From Salinimonas profundi (lineage in GTDB: Bacteria; Pseudomonadota; Gammaproteobacteria; Enterobacterales; Alteromonadaceae): DNA of 64,000 nucleotides. A program made the position numbers and the translations under genes. The stretch covers positions 1-64,000 of the forward strand of contig NZ_JABBXD010000009.1 of assembly GCF_014750655.1 (NCBI RefSeq), written 5' to 3'. This document shows positions 1 through 10,006 of the stretch, one piece after another (position 1 is the stretch's first letter; the number at the start of each line of letters is the position of its first letter). The notes under the pieces are model-generated. The model saw only the letters and a list, made by a program, of their open reading frames with translations. It ran no database searches and had not been told where the DNA came from.

Positions 1-60
1 CTTAACGAGTGCCCACACAGATTGTCTTGTTATAAATTGTTAAAGAACATTTTGCTTCGT
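1..60 (-). other. rRNA operon leader with boxA, reading out of the window
   Basis: Read on the minus strand, this stretch has a boxA antiterminator (TGTTCTTTAACAA, 37-49) followed by ACAATCTGTGTGGGCACTCG. Both closely match the known gammaproteobacterial rrn leader that precedes 16S rRNA. The 16S gene itself would lie left of base 1, so an rRNA operon is inferred to be transcribed leftward out of the window. A similar boxA occurs before 23S rRNA, but the two promoters just upstream argue for the leader. Confidence 0.8.
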
Positions 61-82
61 TTCTCCCCGAAGCGGGATGCGC

Positions 83-147
83 ATTCTACGCAATCGGCAG
101 TTAATGTCAACACTTAATTTAATTTATTTTCAAAAAAAGTATTTAGA
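83..147 (-). promoter_or_regulatory. rrn promoter, proximal
   Basis: On the minus strand there is a perfect -35 TTGACA (105-110), a 16-base spacer and a -10 TAGAAT (83-88), followed by a GCGC discriminator. An A/T-rich tract (about 111-147) sits where an UP element would be. The 16-base spacer and GC-rich discriminator are typical of stringently controlled rRNA promoters. It drives the leader at 1-60. Confidence 0.8.
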
Positions 148-194
148 TTTTGCCGGCTCCGATTTGGCTGCTGCCCTCTCGAAACGTGGGGCGC

Positions 195-240
195 ATTCTA
201 CATGACAAACGCATACCGTCAACCCCTTTTTTATGTTTTC
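195..240 (-). promoter_or_regulatory. rrn promoter, distal
   Basis: This is a second minus-strand promoter with -35 TTGACG (217-222), a 16-base spacer, -10 TAGAAT (195-200) and the same GCGC discriminator. A short T/A-rich tract lies upstream (about 227-240). It is 112 bases upstream of the proximal promoter and has the same architecture, so the rRNA operon appears to have tandem growth-rate-type promoters. Confidence 0.75.
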
Positions 241-407
241 AGCCTACTTCGTTGCATAAGTCGCTCAAACGGTCGTTTTCAATACAAAACCCGCTCATAA
301 AAAAGTCTTTCGTGCATAAGTTACACATAAAGTTGTTCTAATTGTTTCAAGTGAGTAAACTATGTACAGCCTCCAAGTATTATCAATAACAATTTTAAGG
401 AAGGTTT

Positions 408-872
408 ATGAAAGTTGGCTTTATCCATTGCGCTGTTATCAGCGTAGTATTTGCTGCAGCCGGGTATTTTGTTATCTCGTCTTCTGACATGGAAATCAGT
501 TTACCTTTGTCTGTTGCAGCATCCTTGCTTATTAGTGGCATCGTTACGCCATGGCTGGCATCACTAATAAGCGGAACATCTTCTTCTCAAGAGGCCCCCG
601 GGGCCGTTTCAAAAGAAACAGCAACCTTATATGTGGGAAATCTGCCTTATAAGGCAAATGAGGAAGCCGTAAAGGATTACTTTAAAAGTTTTATTAATGT
701 GCAATCTGTCAGATTAATGAAAGATCGTCGAACCGGTAAACGTAAAGGTTACGGTTTTATTGAAGTCATTACTGATGATGTCGACTCCGCCATTGATGAG
801 CTTAATGATAAGGTATTTCTTGAGCGAACACTGAAAGTGAGGCATGCCAAGGAAAAAGGCGACGCTGAATAG
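408..872 (+). CDS. membrane-anchored RRM RNA-binding protein
   Basis: This is a 154-residue protein with two hydrophobic segments at the N-terminus (about residues 5-25 and 30-55), a short linker, and one RNA-recognition motif over about residues 70-148. The RNP2 motif (LYVGNL) and the RNP1 motif (KGYGFIEV) are both clear, so single-stranded RNA binding is expected. The membrane segments would tether the domain to the inner membrane, with the RRM in the cytoplasm by inference. The start has a good ribosome site (AAGGAAGG). The gene stands alone and ends in a terminator. Its target RNA and role are unknown. Confidence 0.8.
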   Translation: MKVGFIHCAVISVVFAAAGYFVISSSDMEISLPLSVAASLLISGIVTPWLASLISGTSSSQEAPGAVSKETATLYVGNLPYKANEEAVKDYFKSFINVQSVRLMKDRRTGKRKGYGFIEVITDDVDSAIDELNDKVFLERTLKVRHAKEKGDAE

Positions 873-883
873 CAGTTTCAAAG

Positions 884-907
884 ACCCGGCCCAGTCCGGG
901 TTTTTTA
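884..907 (+). terminator. intrinsic terminator after the RRM gene
   Basis: A GC-rich hairpin (ACCCGG / CCGGGT, loop CCCAGT) is followed by a run of six T, starting 12 bases after the RRM gene stop. Confidence 0.85.
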
Positions 908-1048
908 TTGCGTACTGATCGCTGTTATCAATTCATACACCATTTTCTATACTTGCTACCTGTATAGATGCAAACTCATTGCAGTCACGAATAATCCAAC
1001 TACAATGCGCGACCTTAATCCTTTACCGGCATAATGCGGAGACGTTTC

Positions 1049-2152
1049 ATGGCGAACCAGTCACAACCATCAGCACAGATGACTTATCATCAGCAACTAA
1101 ATGAAAAGACTGAGCGACTGCAATCACTGCTATCAGACTTTGACGCACCAGAGGTTCACGTGTTTGCGTCTGATGAAGTGCACTATCGCATGCGCGCGGA
1201 ATTCAGGGTATGGCATGATGGAGATGACCTGTACCACATCATGTTCAATCAACAGACTAAAGAAAAGTATCGTGTTGATAATTTTCCTGCTGCCAGTGAA
1301 ACCATCAATGAAGCAATGACGGTGCTCATTGAAAAGTTGAAGTGCAATGCTGTTTTGAGAAAGAAGCTTTTCCAGATTGACTATTTAAGCGGCCTGAGTG
1401 GAGAGCTGGTCATTAGCCTGCTTTACCACAAACCTATTGATGAGCAATGGCATGAAGAGGCTAAAAAGCTCAGAGATACCTTATCGGAGCACTTTACTGT
1501 CAGTTTGATTGGGCGGGCACGCAAGCAAAAAACCGTTGTTGGTGATGACTTCATTATTGAAGCGTTACCCGTTAACGGCACCACGTATTACTTTAAACAT
1601 ATCGAAAACAGCTTTACGCAACCCAATGCGAAGGTCAATTGCAAAATGATTGAGTGGGCACTGGAAGTGTGCGGTAACAATCAGCGTGATTTACTGGAAT
1701 TGTATTGTGGCGCGGGCAATTTCTCTATTCCCATGGCTAACCAGTTTCGTCACGTCATCGGTACAGAAATCGCAAAGCCGTCGGTGGCTGCGGCGCAGTA
1801 CAATATTGAGCGCAACAATCTGGACAATGTAAAAATTGTGCGCCTGTCAGCAGAAGATTTTACCAGCGCAATGCGCAAAACGCGTACTTTCAGTCGTCTG
1901 GAAGGTGTAGATTTGGATAGCTATGATTTCGGCACTGTGCTGGTAGATCCGCCCCGTGCAGGTTTGGATGACGAGTCACTTGCCATGATCCAGGATTATG
2001 ACGATATCATCTATATCTCATGTAACCCTGAAACGCTGGCAGATAATTTGAAGATTCTCACGCAAACACACAAAATTACTGATGCAGCACTATTTGATCA
2101 GTTTCCTTTCACCCACCATATTGAGGCGGGAGTAAGGCTGACGCGCCGTTAA
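1049..2152 (+). CDS. trmA: tRNA (uracil-5-)-methyltransferase
   Basis: TrmA uses S-adenosylmethionine to make m5U54 in the T-loop of tRNA. The protein is 367 residues, like E. coli TrmA (366), and similar along its whole length. The SAM-binding motif [12 protein letters not shown] is near residue 215, followed by DPPRAGLD and the nucleophile motif SCNPET near 325. An ATG at 1034 would add five residues, but CGGAGA (1037-1042) is well placed for the ATG at 1049, so the later start is chosen. It converges with fabR, with only 12 bases between the stops and no obvious terminator. Confidence 0.95.
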   Translation: MANQSQPSAQMTYHQQLNEKTERLQSLLSDFDAPEVHVFASDEVHYRMRAEFRVWHDGDDLYHIMFNQQTKEKYRVDNFPAASETINEAMTVLIEKLKCNAVLRKKLFQIDYLSGLSGELVISLLYHKPIDEQWHEEAKKLRDTLSEHFTVSLIGRARKQKTVVGDDFIIEALPVNGTTYYFKHIENSFTQPNAKVNCKMIEWALEVCGNNQRDLLELYCGAGNFSIPMANQFRHVIGTEIAKPSVAAAQYNIERNNLDNVKIVRLSAEDFTSAMRKTRTFSRLEGVDLDSYDFGTVLVDPPRAGLDDESLAMIQDYDDIIYISCNPETLADNLKILTQTHKITDAALFDQFPFTHHIEAGVRLTRR

Positions 2153-2164
2153 GATAGAGAAGCG

Positions 2165-2764
2165 CTATTTAGCCTGATAGGCGCGCGCGCCCATCTGAAC
2201 AAAGCGCAATTGTGCTTTTACACGTTCGCCTATTTCTGTTCTGGCGTTGCCCTCTGCTTCAAGGGTGTCAGCGCCAGCACTGAAAACCAACCGCACCATC
2301 GCTTCTGCCTGCAGACCCGCAATATTGTGTTCCAGCTTTTGCTGGTCGGCGATGTAATCTGTTAACTCTTCAACAAAATGCTGGATTTCCCGGAGCACGG
2401 CCAGACGGTAAGCCGGTGATGTGCCCGTATGTTCACGTAACAGTAACCGGAATACGTTGCTGTTAGCGCAAATAAACTCAATAAAGGTATCAACCGATGT
2501 GTCAATGACACCACCACCTGATGCGATTCGGCTACGGGCTTGTCTCATTAGTTGGCGTAAGGCCAGACCGGCCTCGTCTACCAGCGTTAAACCTAACTCG
2601 TCCATGTCTTTGAAGTGTCGATAAAATGAGGTAGGTGCGATACCGGCTGCACGGGCGACTTCTCTTAAACTGATAGCAGACAAACTCCGGTTCTCATCCA
2701 GCAAAGAAAATGCGGCCTGAATAATACTCTGACGCGTTTTTTGTTTTTGCTCCTGGCGACTCAC
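2165..2764 (-). CDS. fabR: TetR-family repressor of unsaturated fatty acid synthesis, FabR
   Basis: This is a 199-residue TetR-family regulator. The N-terminal helix-turn-helix (about residues 27-50, [20 protein letters not shown]) is the FabR type, and the C-terminal domain should sense the ratio of unsaturated to saturated acyl groups, as known for FabR in E. coli. It is transcribed away from a fatty-acyl desaturase, and the shared intergenic region has a FabR-like palindrome at 2942-2959. Control of the desaturase, and perhaps of itself, is inferred from this arrangement. Confidence 0.92.
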   Translation of the reverse strand: MSRQEQKQKTRQSIIQAAFSLLDENRSLSAISLREVARAAGIAPTSFYRHFKDMDELGLTLVDEAGLALRQLMRQARSRIASGGGVIDTSVDTFIEFICANSNVFRLLLREHTGTSPAYRLAVLREIQHFVEELTDYIADQQKLEHNIAGLQAEAMVRLVFSAGADTLEAEGNARTEIGERVKAQLRFVQMGARAYQAK

Positions 2765-2933
2765 ACTTTTCTCCTTCCTCGTGACGCCCTTGCATTCTAA
2801 TCGAATACAGTCATTTCGTCGCCGTTACTTTGCCAAAATCCCATCGGTATGCAACCCACCTGCTCCAAACATTAAATCTCTTATACTTTTTACCGAAATT
2901 ATGCTCACTGACTTTACTAACGCGCGCTAAGGA

Positions 2934-2939
2934 TATAAA
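2934..2939 (+). promoter_or_regulatory. -10 box of the desaturase promoter
   Basis: TATAAA lies just before the FabR-like operator and 33 bases before the desaturase ATG. The -35 is weak (CTTTAC, 2912-2917, 16-base spacer), so the element is a suggestion. The operator would cover the transcription start. Confidence 0.45.
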
Positions 2940-2941
2940 TT

Positions 2942-2959
2942 AGCGTACACTTGTAAGCT
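2942..2959. promoter_or_regulatory. FabR-type operator
   Basis: AGCGTACACTTGTAAGCT is an imperfect 18-base palindrome (AGC.TACA / TGTA.GCT) that closely resembles the known FabR sites in front of E. coli fabA and fabB. It lies between divergent fabR and the desaturase, immediately downstream of the likely -10 box and 12 bases before the desaturase start. FabR binding here would block transcription of the desaturase. Confidence 0.8.
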
Positions 2960-2971
2960 GAGTTGTTGTTG

Positions 2972-4099
2972 ATGAAAAAACCACCTTTAATTATCACAAA
3001 TATTCTTGTATTCATTGTAACCGGCGCTATTGCGTTTATCGGTGTGCCTCTCTGGGCGGCCTATATCGGTTTCGATACAGCGGAAATTGTGACCGCTATT
3101 GTCTTGTTCTATTTTACCGGCATGTCTATCACGGCTGGCTACCATCGTCTGTGGTCTCATAAAACCTACGATGCGAATATTGTCGTCAGAGTAGTGCTCG
3201 CGGTTGGCGGCGCGATGGCATTACAAAACAGTATTTTGCATTGGTGTTCCGACCATCGTATTCATCATCGCCATGTTGATGATACAGAAAAAGACCCTTA
3301 TTCTGCCAAGCGCGGTCTTTGGTTTGCGCACATCGGCTGGATGCTTCGTGAATACCAGTCGCACCGTTATGATGATTACCGCAATTGCAAAGACCTGAAG
3401 AAAGACCCGGTGGTGATGTGGCAGCATAAGTATTATTTGCCTATTGTATTGGCGAGTAACTTTGGCATTACCGGGTTACTTGGCTGGCTGAACGGCGACA
3501 TTCTTGGCATGATCCTGATTGCAGGCGTGTTTCGACTGGTTATGGTTCATCACGTCACGTTTTTTATCAATTCCCTGGCGCACTTCTGGGGCAAACAGCC
3601 GTACACCGATGGCAATACGGCAAAAGATAACGGCATTCTGGCATTCTTCACCTTTGGCGAGGGCTACCATAATTACCATCATATTTTTGAATACGATTAC
3701 AGAAATGGTATTCGCTGGTGGCAATTTGATCCTACAAAATGGTTAATTCGGGGTCTCTCATTTGTCGGCCTGACACATAATTTGCGACGTGTACCCGAGG
3801 AGCGTATTCGTAAAGCCCGCGCTGCAATGCAGTTTCAAAAAGCCAGCGCCAGAGTGTCTCAGTTGCCTAATGCTGATGAAGTATTGCAAAAAATTCAGTC
3901 CGAATACGATTTGTTGATTCAGAAAATGTCTGAATACTATGCCGCTAAAAAGCGCTTAATGCGTGTCAGACAAAAATGCCTCAAGCGCAGTGTAGAAAGA
4001 CTTGAACTCGACTACACCTACAAGGAGCTGAAAGCTGCCTTTTCTCTCCAGCAAGAGAAATGGCTGCGAGTGCAGCAGCTCAACTTTTCCCTTTGTTAA
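2972..4099 (+). CDS. membrane fatty-acid (acyl-CoA type) desaturase
   Basis: This integral-membrane di-iron desaturase puts a double bond into saturated acyl chains to adjust membrane fluidity. All three histidine boxes are present: HRLWSH (residues 58-63), HRIHH (95-99) and HNYHH (233-237). Hydrophobic segments fall near residues 8-50, 70-90 and 155-205. The last 100 residues are a charged, probably helical extension. The ATG at 2972 (375 aa) is preferred to TTG codons at 2963-2971. The adjoining fabR gene and operator point to regulation by membrane unsaturation. The specificity is probably delta-9, but this is not proven by sequence. Confidence 0.9.
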   Translation: MKKPPLIITNILVFIVTGAIAFIGVPLWAAYIGFDTAEIVTAIVLFYFTGMSITAGYHRLWSHKTYDANIVVRVVLAVGGAMALQNSILHWCSDHRIHHRHVDDTEKDPYSAKRGLWFAHIGWMLREYQSHRYDDYRNCKDLKKDPVVMWQHKYYLPIVLASNFGITGLLGWLNGDILGMILIAGVFRLVMVHHVTFFINSLAHFWGKQPYTDGNTAKDNGILAFFTFGEGYHNYHHIFEYDYRNGIRWWQFDPTKWLIRGLSFVGLTHNLRRVPEERIRKARAAMQFQKASARVSQLPNADEVLQKIQSEYDLLIQKMSEYYAAKKRLMRVRQKCLKRSVERLELDYTYKELKAAFSLQQEKWLRVQQLNFSLC

Positions 4100-4103
4100 A
4101 TAA

Positions 4104-4132
4104 AAAACGCAGCCACTGGCTGCGTTTTTTTG
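4104..4132 (+). terminator. intrinsic terminator after the desaturase
   Basis: A stem AACGCAGCC / GGCTGCGTT with loop ACT is followed by a T-run, starting five bases after the desaturase stop. Confidence 0.9.
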
Positions 4133-4328
4133 TACCGACTTGATTTATCTTATTGCGCGTACTTAAAATTCATGGAACCGCTGCGGTTCGTTCTAATCTC
4201 TACATTAATGATTAATAATTTGATATTTTTTACTTTTCAACGAAACTTATGAATATCGGATATCACCCGAATTTGTAGTGTTTCCACTGCAAGTGAAGCA
4301 CGGACGAAATTTTTAGGCAGGGTTATCA

Positions 4329-6580
4329 ATGAGTGAAGAGCAATTATTCGAATTTGTTGATGAACAAATTGAATTATCGACAAATCAGAGTGATGCGGCC
4401 CCCTGGATTGTTTTGAGTGTAGAGGATGATCCCGGCTATCAACAGTCATTACTCAATGGCTTAACAGCACTGAGTGTCAGAGGGCGGCCCGTAAAGTGTA
4501 TTACCGCCAACTCCGCAACGTCCGCTGCAGCGATTATTGCTGAGAGAAATGACATTGCTGTTATTCTGCTGGATGTAGTGATGGAGCGGGACGATGCAGG
4601 CCTCTTCCTGATTAGTACTACCCGCAATGTACTTGGCAATAATGAAGTCCGTATTATTTTGCTGACCGGACAGCCGGGAATGGCGCACGCATCGATACAA
4701 TGCGTGACTTCGATGTTGATGAGTACTGGAACAAGGTTGATCTTACCGAAGACAAATTACGCACTATCGTTAGCAGCAATATCCGCACATGGCAGTCAAT
4801 GACGGAACTAAATGTTGCTCGTCGTGGCCTGCAGATGATCGTTGATGCGTCAAAGGCCATTACCTCACGGCATAATATTGATGGGTTTACAAAAACGGTA
4901 CTGGCAGAAATATCTCGTCTGATTGGTGTGCCTGAAAGTGGTGGCGTGGCGTGTGCCTATCGCAAAGCACAGCAGACTCCTGAAGAGAGCGTTATCCTCG
5001 CCGCCACTGGCGATTTCGTACGCCATGAGCAACGCTCAATCAAAGAATTGTTAGAACACTATCCCAGTGAAAAAAACGCCATCCATTCCTTATTTAGCGA
5101 AGCTGTTAGCACTACCGAACATAAGTTTGACGGCAGCTGGTCTGCACTGTATTTCAACACACAGGATGTCAACGACCATCACTATCTGTTTTTGGTGAAA
5201 TCTCCGAAAAAGCTATTGCCCAGCCATATTTCGCTGCTTATGGTTTTTAGCGAGAATATCAGCAATGGGTTTATGAACATTGCATTGATGGACAAGCTAT
5301 CCTCACTGGCTTTTTTTGATACTGAACTCAATGTCGCTAACAGGAACTGGCTGCAACGCCAGTTTCAGAACTCCTCCACGTTTGATCGAAAAGAAACCGT
5401 GATGGTGCTGGTAAAGGTAGATGATTTTTATACCTGCGAGATTTTACTCGGCGCAGACTATGCGCTGGAAATGCTAAAGCAGGCACTGGAGCAGTTAAGA
5501 AAAAGGCTTTCTCCGCATTTTGCGGTAGCCCGTTTAGAGGATGATACGTTTGCCTTTTTAATGCACCGTTCCAACCTGCCTGATACTGTACAGTTAGAAA
5601 ATGCGACAGAGTTATCGCTGGAACTGGAGGAGATAACGCACAAATCAGAATGCTTCATTGCGGTGCTAGATGTGGCCGATATCGACGACCAGGAATCCGA
5701 CAAAGCAATAAGGCTAGCGGAAGCAACATTACATGCGGGTCATCACGCGGGCTCTGCCCTGCAATACTATTCTCCGACTTTACGCGAAGAGTTGGGCGCA
5801 CGCTATCTGTTGTTAAAAGAGCTTCACAGTGCGTTAAACGAAAAATCTGGTCTGAAACTTAAATATCAACCAAAACACGATTTAGAGACGGGCAAAATTA
5901 TTGGGGCAGAAGCATTGTTACGCTGGCAGCATCCATTTCGCGGCGAACTCTCCCCTGGCATCTTCATTCCTGTTGCAGAAACGTCTGGTCTGATAAATAA
6001 AATCGACATGTTTGTTATGCAACAGGTTTTTAAAGATATCAAAACCCTAATCAACAGCGATATAGCAATTCCTGTTTCCTTTAATGTGTCCAGTCGTGAT
6101 TTTGACTCACCATTGTTCATGGAAGCTTTCAGAGTTCTGCTTAGCGAAAAAACCATTGACCCTGCTTTACTTGAAATAGAAATCACTGAAACACAAGCCA
6201 TTGAAAACTATAACATTGTAATGGATGTGCTTAAGGTTATTTCAGATAGCGGAGTTAAAGTAAGTATCGACGATTTTGGTACGGGATATTCTTCACTGGC
6301 TCATATTTCGAAACTTTCCGCCCATACGCTCAAGGTTGATCAAACATTCGTTCAACAACTTACCGGCACTGAACCTGACAATGCGCTGGCGGTTATTCGC
6401 ATGATAAAAAAACTTAGTGACGAATTCAGTACTGATATTATTGCAGAGGGTGTTGAAAACGAGCGGCAACGTGACGTGCTGCTGGAAAACGGCTATCGCG
6501 CCGGACAGGGTTATCTATTTTCAAAACCCATGCCTCTGACTGAATTAAGGACGCAATTACAGCATCAGCAGAGTCACTAG
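4329..6580 (+). pseudogene. REC-DUF3369-GGDEF-EAL response regulator, broken by a one-base deletion
   Basis: The first part (4329-about 4686) encodes a receiver domain with acidic pocket VEDD and phospho-acceptor Asp82 (LLDVVME). The rest continues in another frame from 4687 to 6580. Restoring one C near 4686 turns GCGCACGC into codons for A-P-R and joins GQPGMA to RIDTMRDFDVDEY, matching the intact paralogue at 11024-13246 without a gap. The joined product would be about 750 residues. GGDEF is degenerate (ARLEDDTFAF), so no cyclase activity is expected. EAL is complete (EALLRW, DDFGTGYSS, KVDQ, AEGVEN), so c-di-GMP phosphodiesterase activity is plausible. ATG 4700 could start the second part, but has no good ribosome site. 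A sequencing error is possible. Confidence 0.85.
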
Positions 6581-6589
6581 CCACCGGGA

Positions 6590-8458
6590 ATGAGCAAATT
6601 CAAGCAACTTCTCACATCACATCCTCAGATCTGGTGGTGGGTGGCAACGGTCTTTATTCTGGCATTTGTGGCAGGACTTTTTCAATTCGAAAGAAGAATA
6701 AGTACTGCCCTCACCTCGCTCAATAATGAGCATCTTAATTTACTTTCTCTGGGTAACAGCGAATTCAATCGTCAGTTAGGTGATATCAGAAACAGTACGC
6801 GGTTATTAGACACGCACATTCAAGACTTGCTAAATGAAAAGTCATCTATGCAAGCTCCACAGGCTTTACGCCGTGTGGGCGCTACGCTCGATAATATTTC
6901 ACAGTTACGGTGGGTCGATCTCAATGGTCAGGAAAAAATTCGTATAAACTTTAACGACTTCTCTGCTCATCAGGTTAGTGAGCAAGAGCTGCAAAACAAA
7001 TCTCACCGACCTTATATACAGGCAATTCAACAAACTTTGCCCGGCACCCTGTTATTATCCAGAATGACACTTAACATCGAGAACGGCAAAGTAGTAATAC
7101 CCCGGGAACCGACCATCAGAGCCATGCTGCATACTGTACCGTCTCACCCGATGGGCGAAGGTTTTCTGGTGGTAAACTTTCGGCTGACCGAGCTGATGAG
7201 CTTTCTTAAAGGCTTATCTTCACCTAACTCCACCCTGCTTATGGCCGATGATACGCCGCAGTGGCTTATTCACCCCGCCCCTCAAAAGCTTTGGTCTGGT
7301 GATGTCGGCGGCCCACGAACCGATATCAAGGATACATGGGCAAGACTGGCCTCAAGCAACGCAGTGGCAACTTATATCGCCGACGACCAGCGAATTTTCA
7401 GTATCAGTAAACTTACTATACACCTTAGCGAGGACGAGCAACGCGTTCAGAAATTATTTTTTGTGGCGCAAACTCCCTCTCAGTTTTACCACAATCTGCG
7501 CCAACATGCGTTAGTCCCTGCGTTAATCATCGCCGCAATCATTTTGCTGATTGGCGCGATTGCACTATATCGTGAGCTGATAACATCTTATAGAATTCGC
7601 CAGTTGGGCAAAAAACTAACACACGAGAAGACCGAACTACAGCAAGCATTGGCACTTCAGGAGCGATTACGCGACGAGTTGGTGGAAATTGAAAAAATGG
7701 CATCACTGGGTATGTTGGTTTCCGGCGTGGCACATGAGCTCAATACACCACTGGGAGCTGCGATTATGTCAGTAAGCAGTCAGCAAAGTCGATTGCATGA
7801 ACTTAAAACGAAAATTGAAGCCGGTTTAAAGAAATCCGCGCTGGATGACTTCCTTAAGCAAAGTGATGCATCAGCGCAACTGGCACTGACTAACCTGGAG
7901 CGGGCCAGTCAACTGATTAAGCGGTTTAAGCGACTCTCTGTAGATCGCAGCAGTGAGCACATCACGCACTTTCACCTGCTTCAAAATGCCAACGATATCA
8001 TTAATGCTATGTCGCCACAGCTGAAACAAACCCCGGTCGAGATAAAGCTTGATATACCGAAAAGTATCTACCTGACCAGTTATCCGGGTATCGTGTCCCA
8101 GGTGTTGCAAAACCTGATAAATAACTGCCTTACCCATGCTTTTTCGCCAGGTCAGCATGGCATTGTTACTATCAGTGCGACAAAACATGATGATCACGTG
8201 GTTCTTACTGTGCAGGATAATGGTAACGGTATAGATCCCTTAGTTGCAGATACAATGTTTGAACCCTTCGTAACGTCGGGACGGCACAAAGGTAATACGG
8301 GACTGGGTCTTCATCTGATTCATCAGTGGGTCACACAGGTATTAGGTGGCCATATCAAAGTTGATGCGGCCGATGGCGGTGGCACACTTTTCACACTGAT
8401 TCTTGCAACCAGGGTTAAGGAAGCAAGCGATAGCACGTCAGAGGCAGTAAATAGTTGA
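6590..8458 (+). CDS. sensor histidine kinase
   Basis: This is a 622-residue membrane kinase. TM1 (about 13-32) and TM2 (about 307-327) enclose a roughly 275-residue periplasmic sensor region. The cytoplasmic part has a coiled-coil (about 335-370), a dimerisation/phospho-acceptor helix with His382 (VAHELNTPLG), an N box (LINNCLTHAF) and G boxes (DNGNGID, GNTGLGLHL). It starts nine bases after the broken REC-EAL gene and is probably co-transcribed with it, so that regulator was its likely partner. It may instead phosphorylate the intact paralogue at 11024-13246. The signal sensed is unknown. Confidence 0.9.
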   Translation: MSKFKQLLTSHPQIWWWVATVFILAFVAGLFQFERRISTALTSLNNEHLNLLSLGNSEFNRQLGDIRNSTRLLDTHIQDLLNEKSSMQAPQALRRVGATLDNISQLRWVDLNGQEKIRINFNDFSAHQVSEQELQNKSHRPYIQAIQQTLPGTLLLSRMTLNIENGKVVIPREPTIRAMLHTVPSHPMGEGFLVVNFRLTELMSFLKGLSSPNSTLLMADDTPQWLIHPAPQKLWSGDVGGPRTDIKDTWARLASSNAVATYIADDQRIFSISKLTIHLSEDEQRVQKLFFVAQTPSQFYHNLRQHALVPALIIAAIILLIGAIALYRELITSYRIRQLGKKLTHEKTELQQALALQERLRDELVEIEKMASLGMLVSGVAHELNTPLGAAIMSVSSQQSRLHELKTKIEAGLKKSALDDFLKQSDASAQLALTNLERASQLIKRFKRLSVDRSSEHITHFHLLQNANDIINAMSPQLKQTPVEIKLDIPKSIYLTSYPGIVSQVLQNLINNCLTHAFSPGQHGIVTISATKHDDHVVLTVQDNGNGIDPLVADTMFEPFVTSGRHKGNTGLGLHLIHQWVTQVLGGHIKVDAADGGGTLFTLILATRVKEASDSTSEAVNS

Positions 8459-8515
8459 TCTGGCGATACTGTAGTGCGTAAATCATGCAGTAACGTTAAT
8501 AAAAGAGTGAGCGGT

Positions 8516-9946
8516 ATGACAAAAAAAGCAGCCAGTACCAAAAAGAAGCCAACCAGCTTTAATTACGATGCGGTCGTTATTGGCACAGGCCCCGGTGGTG
8601 AGGGTGCCGCGATGCAACTTGCCAAGGCTGGCAAACGCGTTGCCGTAGTAGAACGCTATAAATCTGTAGGTGGTGGCTGTACACACTGGGGAACCATTCC
8701 ATCTAAGGCGCTGCGTCACTCCGTCAGCCGGCTTATTGAATACAACAACACGCCACTATTTTCAGAGAATAATCTTAATCAACAGGTTAAGTTTGAAGAT
8801 ATTATGCGCCATGCCAGCGGGGTGATTCAAAGCCAGACCAAATTGCGCTCTTCATTCTATGACCGGAATCGCGTTGACTTGTTTTACGGTGTAGCCAGCT
8901 TTGAAGATAAAAATACTCTGAAGATTGCTAATAACGATGGTTCTGAGGAGCGCTTAACCACAGCGCAGGTGTTACTCGCCACAGGTTCACGACCTTATTG
9001 CCCCAGTGATATCGATTTTGACCATCCACGAATCTACAACTCTGACAGTATCCTTTCACTTAAGCATCAGCCACGCTCTATCATTATCTATGGTGCGGGT
9101 GTTGTCGGATCGGAGTACGCCAGTATCTTTCGTGGTATGGGTGTAAAAGTTGATTTGGTCAACATGCGTGACCGACTGTTATCATTTCTGGATGCAGAAA
9201 TCTCTGATGCGCTCAGTTATCACCTGTGGAATAACGGCGTGGTTATTCGTAATAATGAAACCTATAAATCGGTGGAAGGCAAAGAAGACAGCGTTATTCT
9301 GAATCTGGAATCAGGCAAGCGAATGCGTGCTGATTGCTTATTGTTCGCAAACGGCAGAACCGGTAACACCGACTTGCTGAATCTGGACGCGGTGGGATTA
9401 AAAGCAAACAGCCGGGGGCAGCTTAACGTTAATGAGAATTATCAAACTGATGTCGATACCATCTTCGCCGTCGGTGATGTGATTGGCTACCCAAGCTTGG
9501 CATCAGCAGCTTATAATCAAGGCCGGTTTGCAGCCGAGGCTATGCTTGAGGGCAAGGCAAATACCGGCTTGGTTGAAGATATCCCTACAGGTATCTATAC
9601 CATTCCCGAGATAAGCTCAGTGGGAAAGACTGAACAGGAATTGACCGAGCAGAAAGTGCCCTATGAAGTTGGCCGTGCACAGTTTAAACATCTGGCCAGA
9701 GCACAGATTGCATCAACTACTGTTGGCAGCCTTAAAATCCTTTTCCATCGGGAAACAAAAAAGATTCTGGGCATCCATTGCTTTGGTGAACGTGCTTCAG
9801 AGATAGTGCACATCGGTCAGGCTATCATGCAGCAGAAAGGTGATGGTAATACGCTGGATTATTTTGTGAATACCACATTTAACTACCCCACAATGGCCGA
9901 GGCTTATCGGGTAGCAGCGTTAAACGGACTCAACCGGATTTTTTGA
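8516..9946 (+). CDS. sthA: soluble pyridine nucleotide transhydrogenase
   Basis: SthA is a cytoplasmic flavoprotein that moves hydride between NADPH and NAD+, mainly reoxidising surplus NADPH. The protein is 476 residues (E. coli 466), with an FAD-binding GTGPGGEG motif near residue 24 and a second Rossmann motif [11 protein letters not shown]. In place of the CxxxxC redox disulfide of related reductases it has [17 protein letters not shown], the pattern typical of SthA. An upstream GTG at 8474 would add 14 residues. The ATG at 8516 is preferred because AGAGTGAG lies just before it. A terminator follows. Confidence 0.95.
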   Translation: MTKKAASTKKKPTSFNYDAVVIGTGPGGEGAAMQLAKAGKRVAVVERYKSVGGGCTHWGTIPSKALRHSVSRLIEYNNTPLFSENNLNQQVKFEDIMRHASGVIQSQTKLRSSFYDRNRVDLFYGVASFEDKNTLKIANNDGSEERLTTAQVLLATGSRPYCPSDIDFDHPRIYNSDSILSLKHQPRSIIIYGAGVVGSEYASIFRGMGVKVDLVNMRDRLLSFLDAEISDALSYHLWNNGVVIRNNETYKSVEGKEDSVILNLESGKRMRADCLLFANGRTGNTDLLNLDAVGLKANSRGQLNVNENYQTDVDTIFAVGDVIGYPSLASAAYNQGRFAAEAMLEGKANTGLVEDIPTGIYTIPEISSVGKTEQELTEQKVPYEVGRAQFKHLARAQIASTTVGSLKILFHRETKKILGIHCFGERASEIVHIGQAIMQQKGDGNTLDYFVNTTFNYPTMAEAYRVAALNGLNRIF

Positions 9947-9961
9947 TTAACGTAAAAGCAC

Positions 9962-9992
9962 AAAAAAACCGGTCACTTGGCCGGTTTTTTTG
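9962..9992. terminator. terminator between sthA and a convergent small gene
   Basis: A stem AAAAACCGG/CCGGTTTTT with loop TCACTTGG has T-runs on both strands. It can serve sthA (plus strand) and the small exported-protein gene ending at 10007 (minus strand). Confidence 0.85.
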
Positions 9993-10006
9993 TAATGCGG
10001 AATAAA

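Noticed and set aside
150..341. 63-codon open frame near the left edge
   Set aside because: It lies across two minus-strand rRNA promoters, has no ribosome site and encodes no recognisable protein.
2963..2971. TTG codons as the desaturase start
   Set aside because: The ATG at 2972 follows directly, and there is no ribosome site that favours the earlier codons.
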